From: Sipunculus nudus
Taxonomy: Eukaryota; Annelida; Sipuncula; Golfingiida; Sipunculidae
Reading direction: 5' to 3'
NCBI GenBank assembly: GCA_026874595.1
Contig: CM049307.1
Coordinates: 42,728,362-42,792,361, forward strand
Length of the DNA stretch: 64,000 bases
Shown one piece after another: positions 25,937 through 37,481 of the stretch. The translations under genes and the position numbers were made by a program. How positions within the stretch are numbered: position 1 is the stretch's first letter; each line of letters opens with the position of its first letter. A model generated the notes under the pieces. The model worked only from the letters and a program-made list of their open reading frames with translations. It made no database searches and was not told where the DNA came from.

Positions 25937-28222
25937 ATCGATCACAGGCGCTTGAATCCCTATTTATAATAAAGTCTTCATGTCTCCAATGTTCTTAGAA
26001 ATACTTTGACGGAGTCAGGTTAAACGACCCAATAATAAAACGGTCATACCATGCTATCACTTGTATACACAAGGTAGGCAACTCGGCAAAAACCTTTCGA
26101 CGGCGGCCATTCCATAAGGGTCATCACTTGTCGTGGTCACGAGTTGACATTACTTACACAAGTTACATCCATACAACGTCGTGGACGAGTGAACCAGTAA
26201 TGTATATGCAGGCGCCCGCTCAAACTAGGAGCGGAATGACCGGAAACAAGTCTTATCTGGTGCACAAAATAAACAAAAAAGATCAAATATGCCTTTAATA
26301 AATATCATAAAACACACTACTGGAGTGTTTACATCGAAACTCCCGTGAATCCTCGATCATTGTAGACATAAACGAAGGACCCGTATATGAGGAGTTAGCA
26401 AAACAAGTGACACGATAATATACTAGAATCTCTTGTATTCTAGGTAATTACCATAAATAATGCGTTATATGAAGATGTTTTTAGCCGCCAAAATGTCATA
26501 TATCATTTGGTCTTTCCTTCGCAGTAAGTTATCCAGTCTGAACGGTTCAGAAGTTTCTGTTTTTCCTTTCATCATGCGCGACCCTGGTTTGGGGTCGCGC
26601 TGCAGATACTTTTCGTTACGTAGCGTGCATGACTCCGTCTCAGTCATGGTACAGGACAAGGTCATCACTTGCCTGTCAACGAAGGCGGCTTCCACCGGGT
26701 CTGTTTACAACGCGGAGAGATAGAGAATTCTCGGAGTATTTGTTGAGAAATCGTGGAGAATTGCGGAGAGTTTTTGTATACAATGATACTTTTAAATATA
26801 CATTAAAATCACTTAAAATGTCTAACTTTATTACTCTTAACATATTGCTTCACTGTTAAATGACCGAAATAATTGAAAATCTGCATATTCACGTAAAATT
26901 CAGCTCTCTCAGTTGTTTGGGCAAGCAGGTTCTTAAGATTTTATTTGTGCTATGCCAGAGACAACGAATAGGATTAGGAGATTGTGGGCCATTTGCGATT
27001 GAAAATGCAGTTGATTTTTGTGTCAATCCAGAAATTATACGAATTGAACATTTTAACCAGGGATTAATGCAAAAACACTTTAGTTTATTGTTTTAGTTCA
27101 GGCATTTCCTAGAATACCAAAGCCTAATTATAATGTAACTTTAACCATTGGGATCGAATGTGAATATGGGTTAGGAGAGGTATTCGAAGACATGATTGGG
27201 TGTGATAAAAAAATGTAATAAGTGGTTTAATTAAAATGTGCATTATTCTTTAAAATTACTAAAACAATTAATGAAATGGTTTTATGAAGATTGTACAAAT
27301 AAGTTCTTGTACTGTTGCTGTGTTTAAGTCTACGTTGTGCTATTTTTTTCATTTTATTTTTATTATTATTATGATTTGTATTGTAATTGTTAGAAAGAAG
27401 TGTGGTGTATTTTGTACAGAATAAGAAAAATATAATTCTTTAACTGTGATCACGATATATATTTACTATTTTTTCTTTTATTTTATTATATCCTATTGCC
27501 AATTTGATTCATTAGCTAAATTTTATTATATTCTGTGCATGTAAATTGGTCCAGATACACTAATAATGGTGATAGTGTTTTTATTGATCAATACATGCGG
27601 GTAAAAGCTTGGGTTTTTTTTATTATATTATATACTTGTGAGCATTAAATAAGAATTATGTAGTTTTTAAAAATTATTTCGGTCATTTAACTGCGCCAAT
27701 TATGTTAAGGGTAATATAGTTCGAGATTTTAATGTGATTTTAAAAGTATCATTGCATATGAACACTCTCCGCCAATTCTTCACGAATTCTCCGCGAATTC
27801 TCCATCTCTCCACGGATTCTCCGCGTTTTAGACGGACCCGCTTCCGCCTCCGTTTTGAATGGACGACGTTGAAATTCAGACATCACTGCAAAAGGTTATC
27901 CAGGCAGCTTGTATTAGTGGTTGAAAACAATGGAAGTTGGATGGATTTGATTCTATAACTTCCGTAGAATTGGAGGATCATATGGATTACGCATAAAAGA
28001 AAGAAAAAGCGAGTATAAGCGGCTCGAGAACGCAACTTCCCTTATTATCGCTTGAGAGTTTTTTGGCCGAGTAGCCTACCTTGTGTCATAATACAAGTGA
28101 TAGCATGGTATGACCGTTTTATTATTGGGTCGTTTGACCTGATTCCGTCCTAGTATTTATAAGAACATTGGAGATATGAAGACTTTATTATAAATAGGGA
28201 TTCAAGCGCCTGTGAATCGATC
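25937..28222. mobile_element. Fold-back DNA transposon remnant with long inverted arms
   Basis: 25937-26105 matches the reverse complement of 28060-28222 at roughly 90% (shared blocks CGCTTGAATCCCTATTTAT and GTCATACCATGCTATCACTT). Inner parts also pair: 26684-26880 with 27668-27850, including the unusual GCGGAGA/GGAGAATTC short repeats and AATGACCGAAATAATT. The left arm is longer (about 940 against 555 bp), so one arm has gained or lost sequence near 26105-26680. The core holds a Ulp1-type protease remnant. No target duplication identified. Confidence 0.8.
26860..27096 (+). pseudogene. Ulp1/C48-type cysteine protease C-terminal remnant
   Basis: The frame includes QRQRIGLGDCGPFAIENAV and then PEIIRIEHFNQGLMQKHF. 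This matches the Q...G..DCG.FAI and later MR.H.. blocks at the C-terminal end of Ulp1/SENP-like domains; the Cys of DCG (26983-26985) would be the nucleophile. The upstream FSSL and CLGKQVLKIL fit the preceding part of such domains. The His and Asp of the catalytic triad are not in this frame, so it is a truncated, inactive piece. Several animal DNA transposons carry Ulp1-like domains, which fits its place between inverted arms. The ATG is incidental. Confidence 0.6.
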
Positions 28223-28401
28223 TTTGACCTTACGGTAATGGCTTCTCTAACTCTTTGCGGGGGGTCGTCGGACTACTTTTTGCGTCTTGGTTAACTGGCG
28301 ATGAGTCTTGATTATCGTAAAAAACACGGTTGTCTAAATGGTTGCGCCAATATATCCAAGTAATCAATGGCTAAATTGTGCAGAAATTCGAAATAAATTA
28401 A

Positions 28402-28905
28402 AGGGACATAATCAGGAGCAATATTATGCCTATTTTTTTACACTATTAGTTCAGGTTTAATTTATACAAAGGTTTCCCGACAAAACCTTCCCATCACACA
28501 GTCTCAGTACGTTTCATGCGTCTGTTTAACACCTTGTTATGGCTCTGCGTGTTGGTAAACACGGTTCACGTTAAGCATAACAAGGCCGCGTGACCGGAGG
28601 TCCGAATGTGAGCCGCAACACGCAGTATTTCAGCCAGCGGGAACGGGTATTACATATTTTTGGGCCAAGTCAGTCAGGGCATCGCCATATTGACACGTGT
28701 TGTTGCTTCGCGATGCACACGGGCCCGCGCTGTGTTTATGTTGACACCCGTTGATCGCGCCGGGTCCACTGTTTTTAAAACTCGTTTACAGGAGTAAGCA
28801 AACGGTTTCAAGGCAATATTTTGGCAGGTACAGATTTATTATAAAGGGATGAACCTTTATTTGGTGTTATTTCAACATGCTTTATAGGTGATTTGGCCCC
28901 TTAAG
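28402..28905 (+). repeat. Dispersed repeat, copy at 28.4 kb
   Basis: Shares ATCAGGAGCAATATT, AAGGCCGCGTGACCGGAGGT, TTTATGTTG, ACAGGAGTAAGC and GGCAATATTTTGGCAGGTAC with 50117-50680 in the same order and orientation. Confidence 0.85.
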
Positions 28906-31900
28906 TTATATGTTATTACATTTTCGACACGCAGTGCGTGATGCGGTGTACATCCGGTGCATCACTCTGAACCTCCCACGTCGATCCGTGAGATATATAC
29001 ACCTTTTTCATAATATTAAGTGTAAAAATCAATATCTGAATAAACAGTCAAGCCTATTTATGAAGGTCAGGTTCACTGATCACTTGTTCAAACAACTACA
29101 TTAATTAAAAAATATTAACTATCAAAGTGAGCCTGCCAGCCCATGACAGACGTCATGTCACTTGGCCAGAAGTTTCAGAAGAAACAAAAGTTTGGAAAAT
29201 ATAAATGATTGCTTTTGTTATGAAGTTTAACACCCCCCCCCCCCATGTTAGGCCTTTGGCCCCTTATTAACTTTTTGTGTCATAATGTGTGATAATATTT
29301 AAGATTCAGCTCAAATTTCAATGAGCACAAACAGGTGAAACAGGCTATAGGCTTGATTGTCAGTCACAGAGAGGTTCAAAATGGAAATGTTAGCCTTTAG
29401 ACATCTAATCTTCCATCACCTTCCATCACTGGCACCATCACCTTGAGACACCTCCCGTTTTTATGGACCATGCATGCATGCACTGCTAGATCAGTGAAAA
29501 TTTGCTGGGCTCCATCTCACCCAGGCTGCACACTGAAATAAGACGATCATTATCTCAAAATTTATATCTCGACAATGTAAAACGCTAAGGAAAAAGTTCA
29601 AATGCCTAATAAAGAAGGAAAAAAAAAAAAAAATCCTCTCACTTGGGACCGCGATACTTGATGTCTTCCATAAATGACTTACATCTGAATTAAATTCGTT
29701 TCTCAAATATTTTGAAAAGAATAGTTTTGGTTTCATTCAAGTCAATAAAGCCTTGGTTTTATTCTTACTCTTCGGATTTTATGTGTCAATTAATAAAAAA
29801 CTCCAGTTTCCACACTTTGGATGAATAATCTATAGTATTTGATAAAAAAAAAAACTATTAGTAGGGATGTAATAATGCCTGTTATTTTCCCTCTGATGCG
29901 TTTTAACAAGTGTTGTTACGGATGTTATAATTTCATATAAAACTGACATATCTTTATAAGTGTGAAAGAGAAGAAACAGTGTTTTAGAAAGAGACACATG
30001 AATGTAAGTGCTTAAAATTAAACTGACTTGATCCAGAGGGAGGAGACTTTAATGAAAAAAGTGACCAAAATATTAACATTTTTACGCGAAATGCAATTAA
30101 ATCTTAATTTATCTTCCCGTGGAGATCTTACTTTGCTGCATGCCATACTCCCTGAAAACATGTTCCCTGGTTGGTTAAGTTCAACTAACACCCCTTCGAG
30201 CAATTAAAAGATATGTACATTTATAAATATCGTCCTTATATTTTGCCCAAAGAATTTTAATGTAATTAGATGACACCCTGTGTTGAATGAAGACGAATGA
30301 CGACTAACATGTTTAATTCATTTCTAGATATTGCAAGACCGGCATTGGTCACATATAGTGACAGGTTAAATCGGTATTGTATCGTGACGTTGTATTTAAA
30401 TGTAAATCTAGCTGTAACTTTGACAGTTAGAACAATCTCTGGGTCTCTACATTGTGGTGAGATAAGGACCGATTACATGTTCCAATTACATGAAACATTT
30501 ATTTTTTATGAAAAAATACCGCAAGAATTAAAATGCCATCAGTAAAAATATTTTCAATATTCACTTTTACCTCATCGACATGAATAGGTCAGGTTTTTGA
30601 GCATGTACGTTTTCGACCAAATTGCGATTGTTTCATAATTAGGTCACCATGCAGGTCAAAGGTGAATGGCTTTAGGTGCCCATACAATTTGCAGGATCCC
30701 TGGTCATTTACAGGGATACATGTAACCTGGCCCTAATAACATCCGCGTTAGATAATTTGGCGATGACCCGAAAAGCTAAAATTATATTTAAGAATAATCT
30801 GATTTATTGCACGATTATCTTCACTATAATATGGCTTCTACTTGGAAGAGACCATATCCACCATACACAGCCCATATGCTCCGCCCTTTTTACCTAATTA
30901 TTATAATGAGCCCCCAAAACGTTCCCACACAGAAGTTATTCCATGCCAATGGTTGCGAGAGCTGTTTACAAGACAATAATGACGAAACAAAAGTCGATGA
31001 CGTATGACGTCGCATAGACTGACGTCATCCACTGGAATTGCTGTTCTCCATTGCTGAACATATCGCAGTCATTGTGAACTGTCTTGCCACATTTTGGATT
31101 GTTTGTCGAATTACGTGCCAGGAAAGACATTATTATTTACTCTGTAGTCGTCGGAGGGGCTCCTGCAACCTATGGCCTAAAACTTATTTGTCTCCTTTGT
31201 ATAAAAAATATCCCGGAAAACATACCGACATGGATACTGGTACACCACACGTGTTCTGTTTGGCAGAACTCTGCCAAATAATGCAAAGTTTGTGCTTGTA
31301 AGATGATTGACGGTTTACAATGCCAACGGTCACCTGACTGGTTGCTCGTTAGTCCAATGCTAATGATTATACATTGAATATGCGATTAAAGTCACAAAGT
31401 GTCCATGAATAGGTCAAAATTCACTCCTCAATGAATTACCACCTTGAAGCTGTCATCACAGTGCTTTCCGGTCGTGTTTCAAACCTAACATTGCATTAAC
31501 ATCGAAACCGCCCATGGGGGATGCTATTTTGAGTATGCAACAAAACTCGGAAATCACAAATAGCATGTCGGGTACAACGCCTGTACTTATAATTACTGTT
31601 AAAAATTGAACAGCCAATTTGTCATTTAGAAAAATGTCATTTTGTTCATGATGGAAAGCCTTCAGGGTGCTCGGGCAACCACTTTTCTCCCTTTCCAAAA
31701 AATATAAAAAAAACCTTTTTTTACTAGTTAAACAATGATTAATGTTCTGTTATCATATTTTGCTTAAATGTTGTCTTTTCATTTTAGAAAATTTGGTCGG
31801 TATATATTTCTGTTTTGCACTATGTTTTTGGTGTCGGTACGAGGACAAGCGTTGTTAGTTTTTTTTTCTTTCTGTCACTTCTTGCATGTTCTTGTTTAAA

Positions 31901-32455
31901 ATTAATTGATATTAAAAACAAGCGATCTATTCATACTGCTTAAAGGTACATAATCATTTGTAATAATTTATGTATTCACTCACACTGTCAATGGTTGTGT
32001 GTGACTAAACACAGTCCACATTTACCTGTTCACCACAACTACACTGCGCATTCACAGGTGCGACCTTGCGCATGCACAACCACTCTCAAACTAAGAGAAG
32101 AAAATTGAAACAAGAAATACTGGTTTGTAGCGTGAAAATCTTCATTCGTTATGGTCGTATGTTGATGTTTTAAACCACTCGTCGGGCCAGATGCAAACTT
32201 ACTCAAATTTTTGTACAAGAAGAGTAAGCAGATGTTTTAGAAGAAAACATTGGCAAACACAATTATATTTTGATTAGGAAAATAAATATTCATGAATATT
32301 TTATATGCCTAGAATGTCAATAGGTCCCTTTGATATCAGTTTGCATGTATGAGCGGGGTTACAATTTACCGGTTATTGACCGAGTTTGAATCCTTAACCT
32401 TCATTTTCCAAGTTCAATGCCTTCTCTATCACAAGGTACTTAATTTTCTTTTCAG
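28906..32455. other. No recognisable gene
   Basis: Short frames only (longest about 87 codons), none with a motif I recognise. Holds the 29140-29290 repeat and A/C homopolymers. Confidence 0.55.
29140..29290 (+). repeat. Dispersed repeat, second copy
   Basis: Pairs with 15640-15780. Contains a 13-base C run at about 29232-29244. Confidence 0.7.
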
Positions 32456-32599
32456 TCCATTCAGATCTTTTCTTTGGACGGAACAAGATACGTCAGACAG
32501 GTAAAAAAAGATAAGATGAAAGGTGAACAACCATTCCAGGTCTTTGACGTCAGCGTGGATACTAAATCTCATGCAGACAGTGCATGGTATGAGTTGTAA
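32456..32599 (+). CDS. Possible terminal coding exon of an unrecognised gene
   Basis: Follows a good acceptor (TTAATTTTCTTTTCAG) and stays open 47 codons to TAA. The product begins SIQIFSLDGTRYVRQ and ends HADSAWYEL, with balanced amino-acid use unlike the Leu/Phe/Ile-rich noise frames nearby. An internal donor-like GTAAAA after RYVRQ gives an alternative shorter exon (32456-32500). No upstream exon was found. Identity unknown. Confidence 0.3.
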   Translation, partial: SIQIFSLDGTRYVRQVKKDKMKGEQPFQVFDVSVDTKSHADSAWYEL

Positions 32600-32732
32600 G
32601 ATCTTTAGAGAAGGAAACTAAACGCTAATATTGGTGTTAACTTTATCGTATTTGCAACAGTGCAAACATTAATCACGCATCTAAAAATTTTGAACACTAT
32701 AGAATATTTACATATGCACGGATAATTTTGTT

Positions 32733-34736
32733 GATATACTCAATCCTACCTTTATATTCAAATTTTCAAAATATTTCAAGTCTAGCAGCTTGATACACTA
32801 AGACATTTAGTTTGTATCAGTATGTCATGTATGTGTTTTTGTTATTGCATTATATTGGATTATATTGGATATCAACTGCATTATTAAGTATTGAATATTT
32901 AAATTACATTCATAAGCACTCTTGTGCTACTTGTATGGAAATAAACAAGTAATCTTTTAAATGGTCAGTCATTAATTAACATTTCCTTAATTTGACTCAG
33001 TTTGAGAAAAATTCACCATTTTTGATATGCTGCCGAGCAAAAGAAGACTTTTATAGCTACATTTTCGCATGATTTTCTTTCTTTTGAAAGTTTTTCATAC
33101 CTCCATTTATATCCACAAAAAACAGACCATTTCACAGTTTTTTTATTTCCATTGGCGTGACAGGGGTTTTTGGTTCTTGATGTGTTGTGATTGAGCATAC
33201 ATTTTCTGTATTTATTTCATAATTTTCTAATTACCAGTGTACATATTTCATATTTGGAGGGCATATTGGAATCCACACCATCCGAGTCCAGGTTACTCGA
33301 GTCCGAGCACACGTCCGATTCCTCAAGATTCGGGTCAAAGCTCCCCTTCTCGGAGTCCAAGTCATCTGTTCCAAGAGTTCGGAGTCCAGTAAAATCTCCT
33401 TATTAAAATAAATTTAAAATGAAAATTTGAGATTATACTAACTATTTTTATGTTAGTGTACATATGCTTTTAACTTGAATGTTTTAGAGCAAAAGAGCAG
33501 AGCTTAAGCTTGGCATATACAGTGTTTTTCTCGTAATAATGAAGTTCACATTTGTATATAAAACTTCATTGTAACTGACAGAGCTTTACTTCTAATGGAC
33601 TCGATATGGACTCGGCATGATTCCTCGAGTCCTTACCTCCGTAAAAATGTAAACTCGAGTATAGGAGCTCGAGTCCACGCCCGGAAAGGAGTCCTCCTTC
33701 ACTGACCGAAATGCCAGCATCGTTAAAGAAAACGGATATACTCAATCCTACCTTTATATTCAAATTTTCAAAATATTTCAAGTCTAGCAGCTTGATACAC
33801 TAAGACATTTAGTTTGTATCAGTATGTCATGTATGTGTTTTTGTTATTGCATTATATTGGATTATATTGGATATCAACTGCATTATTAAGTATTGAATAT
33901 TTAAATTACATTCATAAGCACTCTTGTGCTACTTGTATGGAAATAAACAAGTAATCTTTTAAATGGTCAGTCATTAATTAACATTTCCTTAATTTGACTC
34001 AGTTTGAGAAAAATTCACCATTTTTGATATGCTGCCGAGCAAAAGAAGACTTTTATAGCTACATTTTCGCATGATTTTCTTTCTTTTGAAAGTTTTTCAT
34101 ACCTCCATTTATATCCACAGAAAACAGACCATTTCACAGTTTTTTTATTTCCATTGGCGTGACAGGGGTTTTTGGTTCTTGATGTGTTGTGATTGAGCAT
34201 ACATTTTCTGTATTTATTTCATAATTTTCTAATTACCAGTGTACATATTTCATATTTGGAGGGCATATTGGAATCCACACCATCCGAGTCCAGGTTACTC
34301 GAGTCCGAGCACACGTCCGATTCCTCAAGATTCGGGTCAAAGCTCCCCTTCTCGGAGTCCAAGTCATCTGTTCCAAGAGTTCGGAGTCCAGTAAAATCTC
34401 CTTATTAAAATAAATTTAAAATGAAAATTTGAGATTATACTAACTATTTTTATGTTAGTGTACATATGCTTTTAACTTGAATGTTTTAGAGCAAAAGAGC
34501 AGAGCTTAAGCTTGGCATATACAGTGTTTTTCTCGTAATAATGAAGTTCACATTTGTATATAAAACTTCATTGTAACTGACAGAGCTTTACTTCTAATGG
34601 ACTCGATATGGACTCGGCATGATTCCTCGAGTCCTTACCTCCGTAAAAATGTAAACTCGAGTATAGGAGCTCGAGTCCACGCCCGGAAAGGAGTCCTCCT
34701 TCACTGACCGAAATGCCAGCATCGTTAAAGAAAACG
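32733..34736 (+). repeat. 1002-bp tandem duplication (two copies)
   Basis: Copy 1 is 32733-33734 and copy 2 is 33735-34736, with GAT at both starts and again at 34737-34739. I saw one substitution (A at 33118, G at 34120). Each copy contains two clusters rich in GAGTCC / CTCGAGTCC motifs (about 33283-33390 and 33595-33700 in copy 1). Very recent, or an assembly artefact. Confidence 0.95.
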
Positions 34737-35312
34737 GATGACTTCTCTCAGGATGGCCTTTCTCAGGTTGAGTTATCTCAGGTGGAACATTCTCATCAGG
34801 TGGAAATGATGCTGGGTTCTCTGAGACACAATCTGACTTATCTAGCGCATAATGTATAAGAAATAACATAATCCAAGAAAAATGCATAAGCTGTGTTTGA
34901 GTTTCAACAGCAAGTGACAAAATTCAAACATAAACTTTTGCTGAAGGCATCTTCTCAAGGCATCCTGATGCATTATGGTTAATGCGACCGGGTGTTTGCT
35001 CCTAAAACATATCCTGTCCTCATTCTGAAAATGCATCGTTAAGCTACGTTTCCTTAAGCGCGTGAGCGAAAGCGAACGATAAGGCGAACGCGAAGATTAG
35101 TAGCGAACCGTTCGCGGGGTTTGTTTCTATATAAGCGATGCAATGCACGCGATTTCAATTTTTTTCTGCACAATTGTTTTATAGAAATTTTGTATATCAT
35201 TTGGTGAATTTTGTATGATCTCCAAAGTGAGTATATATTCTGGAAATAAACGCATGTTCGAATCTGTTATTATCTGAAAAAAAAAAGAATAGATCACTCG
35301 ATGTATTTTAAA

Positions 35313-35480
35313 TTACTTTGCCTGTACGTTCCGCATTTCCATTGTCACACGTTGCTTATCATTTAAACGTCCTTGTGATAGCGAGAGGTGAACTCGTGCA
35401 AACAGTATGCTGCTTTCATTTATAAATTCTACTAATCTCTCCATCTCAGCATCACTGAACATCGTCTGTGTCTTCAACAT
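35313..35480 (-). pseudogene. MADF/Myb-like protein fragment, probably transposon-derived
   Basis: A 55-codon minus-strand frame begins MLKTQTMFSDAEMERLVEFI and continues ILFARVHLSLSQGRLNDK. The E..RLVEFI...S.LF spacing followed by a basic N-D-K stretch resembles the first half of MADF/Myb-like domains, known as the second protein of PIF/Harbinger transposons. The conserved Trp of such domains is not visible. Flanks at 35050-35130 and 35600-35630 contain GCGTGAGCG / CGCGAACG strings in opposite orientation that could be transposon ends. Confidence 0.3.
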
Positions 35481-35904
35481 ACCGGCTTTGCTTTATAGGC
35501 ACTTGCTATTAACACAGGGATGCCCTCCCTTCGGGAGATTATTTTCAGGGAATTCCCTGGCTAATGCCGCGCGACAGTACTCTGATCCGCTACCCAGAGC
35601 GATTAAGAAAATCGCGCTCACGTTCGCGTTTCTTCTAATAATAATAAAATAAAAGTAAAAAAAAAAAAAAAATTGAGGAGTGAGTAAAGTTTAATTCAAA
35701 TGCGCTTAGTGTTGCTCCTTCAATACCTTGGTAAAGTTTGCGATTTTAAAAAGGTTTGCATTAATTAATTTCAAAATTCTGTCTGGAGAGTCCGCATTTA
35801 GCCCGATCAAATAAAACAAACACAATCACAATCGGTCAAGAAATAGTGGTGAGAAGCATTTTTGGGGAATTGTGGACAAACGGCGGGCGGACAGTCACCG
35901 GACA

Positions 35905-35953
35905 GGGGATCGCCATGGCATAAGCTCATCAGGCCTGTGGCCTAATGAACTAA
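35905..35953 (-). repeat. TAG-hairpin repeat end
   Basis: Read on the minus strand: TAGTTCATTAGGCC, a short loop, then GGCCTGATGAGCTTA, a near-palindrome at the end of a common mollusc-type repeat. Sequence at about 35760-35905 may belong to the same element. Confidence 0.55.
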
Positions 35954-35957
35954 AAAG

Positions 35958-36322
35958 TGTAAATATTATTACGGTGCATATAAAATCTGGCTGAACTGTC
36001 TCTATAGTGAAGCTTCTGGCGAAACGGTTGGAACGCCGGATATGTATGTGCGCCACAGATATTGGTTCAAATCTGGGATCGACCCAATATTCTCCCCTGA
36101 GCATAATGTATACGTAACACATGGGGGCTCGTCCGGGATGACTCCGCTACCTTGTTCACCGAAAGCCTGACTCTTGGTTTAATTAATCTTGTTTTAATAT
36201 CAGAACGGTCTTAAGAGGGTGTTTGTTACGGCTTGCACATAAAAGAGGACCAAGCTGTCTATCTAGTGAAACTTGCTTCGATAGCGAAAATATTTTCAAC
36301 AGAGCAAAATGTTTATGATACA
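35958..36322 (+). mobile_element. Miniature LTR retrotransposon (TRIM-like)
   Basis: LTR 1 is about 35958-36121 (TGT...ACA) and LTR 2 about 36220-36322. They share, in order, TGT, ACGG, TGCA-ATAAAA, CTGTCT, AGTGAA and, at the 3' side, GAGCA-AATGT-TA...ACA. LTR 2 lacks the middle. An 18-base primer-binding site abuts LTR 1, and a purine tract AAGAGGG (36213-36219) abuts LTR 2. The interior is about 100 bp with no coding capacity. LTR 1 holds TATAAAA (35979-35985), an A-box-like TGGCGAAACGG (36017-36027) and a B-box-like GGTTCAAATC (36064-36073). LTRs are well diverged, so it is old. No target duplication found. Confidence 0.5.
36122..36139 (+). other. tRNA-Pro primer-binding site
   Basis: TGGGGGCTCGTCCGGGAT is the 18-base complement of the 3' end of tRNA-Pro, the classical primer site used by many LTR retroelements. 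It lies directly after LTR 1 of the miniature element. Confidence 0.75.
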
Positions 36323-37481
36323 GTATAAAAAATCCTGAAGCCAGGTAAGAAATTCTTAGAAAAAGGTATAAAATTGAAATAATCGGTATTTTGCATTAAT
36401 TGTTTTGGACCGATATGTTTGCAATACAGAAATACAACGAAATGGAATCTGCCATATTTAAATATTAATACTTCATGATCCATTTTTTATGAAAAAAAAT
36501 ATAATTATATAACTGTCTTTAAACAAAATGTACAATTTTATATTAAGAAAACTTGTAGAACTGGACGTGGTGATGTATTATTTGCTCCTCGATCAAGATC
36601 CACAAGATATAATAATTTTCAATGCAGTATAAATGTATTTGTCCTATCAGATTACGTGAGCTTTATTTGTTGGCTGTTTTGTAGGATGTACGATAAACTG
36701 GCCTTGCATTTTTTATTGTGCTATGGGAGAAACGATTGTTGGCGCCAAAACAGGTCTAGCAAGTCTTGTTTGCTATGTCTAAGTCAGCGTTTATCCTAAC
36801 ACATTATGGCAGATGGTAAAACAACACGTTACATATTTTTACTGTCCACATCCTTGGCAGGCTCTGATCAGAGTGAGACTGTCCTTTGTGTCTGGATCAG
36901 GTTTGGCATTCGCAAGGTCAGACTTTTCAAAGAAATGAATTTTAAAAATCTTTAAACTTGTAGGACACTTTCTTGATACATAATCCAGGAATATAAATCA
37001 TCAATACATTAAGGATTAAGCCAAACAACCCTTATTCAAGAGACCTTTAATTATGGTTAATTTAAAACGAAATGTTCTTCAAATAGATGAAATGAGAATA
37101 ATGCCAGTTGAGGTTTCTACTTAAAGTTGAAACACTTCGAATAAACTTGTTGTGTCATAGAAATGTTGTTCGGGTATGTTTTGACCATAAAATATTGTGA
37201 CACATACAAAACAAGTGTTTTTATTTTCTGTTTCTTCTGTCTCTCTGAGTTCTTAGGTTTAGTTTCCCCATGTTTTACGAAATTAGATGTCTCAAACAAT
37301 TAAAGAATGTTTCAATGTAAAAAAAATCTTTTGGGAGTAAACCTAGAGACAATTTATTTTATTTAAACGTTATTCTTTCACTGGATCGAGATAAGGCGGA
37401 TAATAATTATTGTAATCCGTAACTACAGCAATAAGGATGAACCTCTTCAGAGTAATTTAAAAGAATGAATATATTTCGACA

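Noticed and set aside
34594-34920. 108-codon minus-strand frame across the end of the tandem duplication
   Set aside because: It spans the joint between the duplicated unit and unique flanking DNA, has no splice support and no recognised domain.
36011-36084. A functional tRNA gene, from the A- and B-box-like strings
   Set aside because: No acceptor stem pairs around them and no clear anticodon arm can be drawn.
36122-36139. An endogenous retrovirus, from the retrovirus-like primer-binding site
   Set aside because: There is no gag, pol or env sequence; only about 100 bp lie between the two repeats, so a miniature LTR element fits better.
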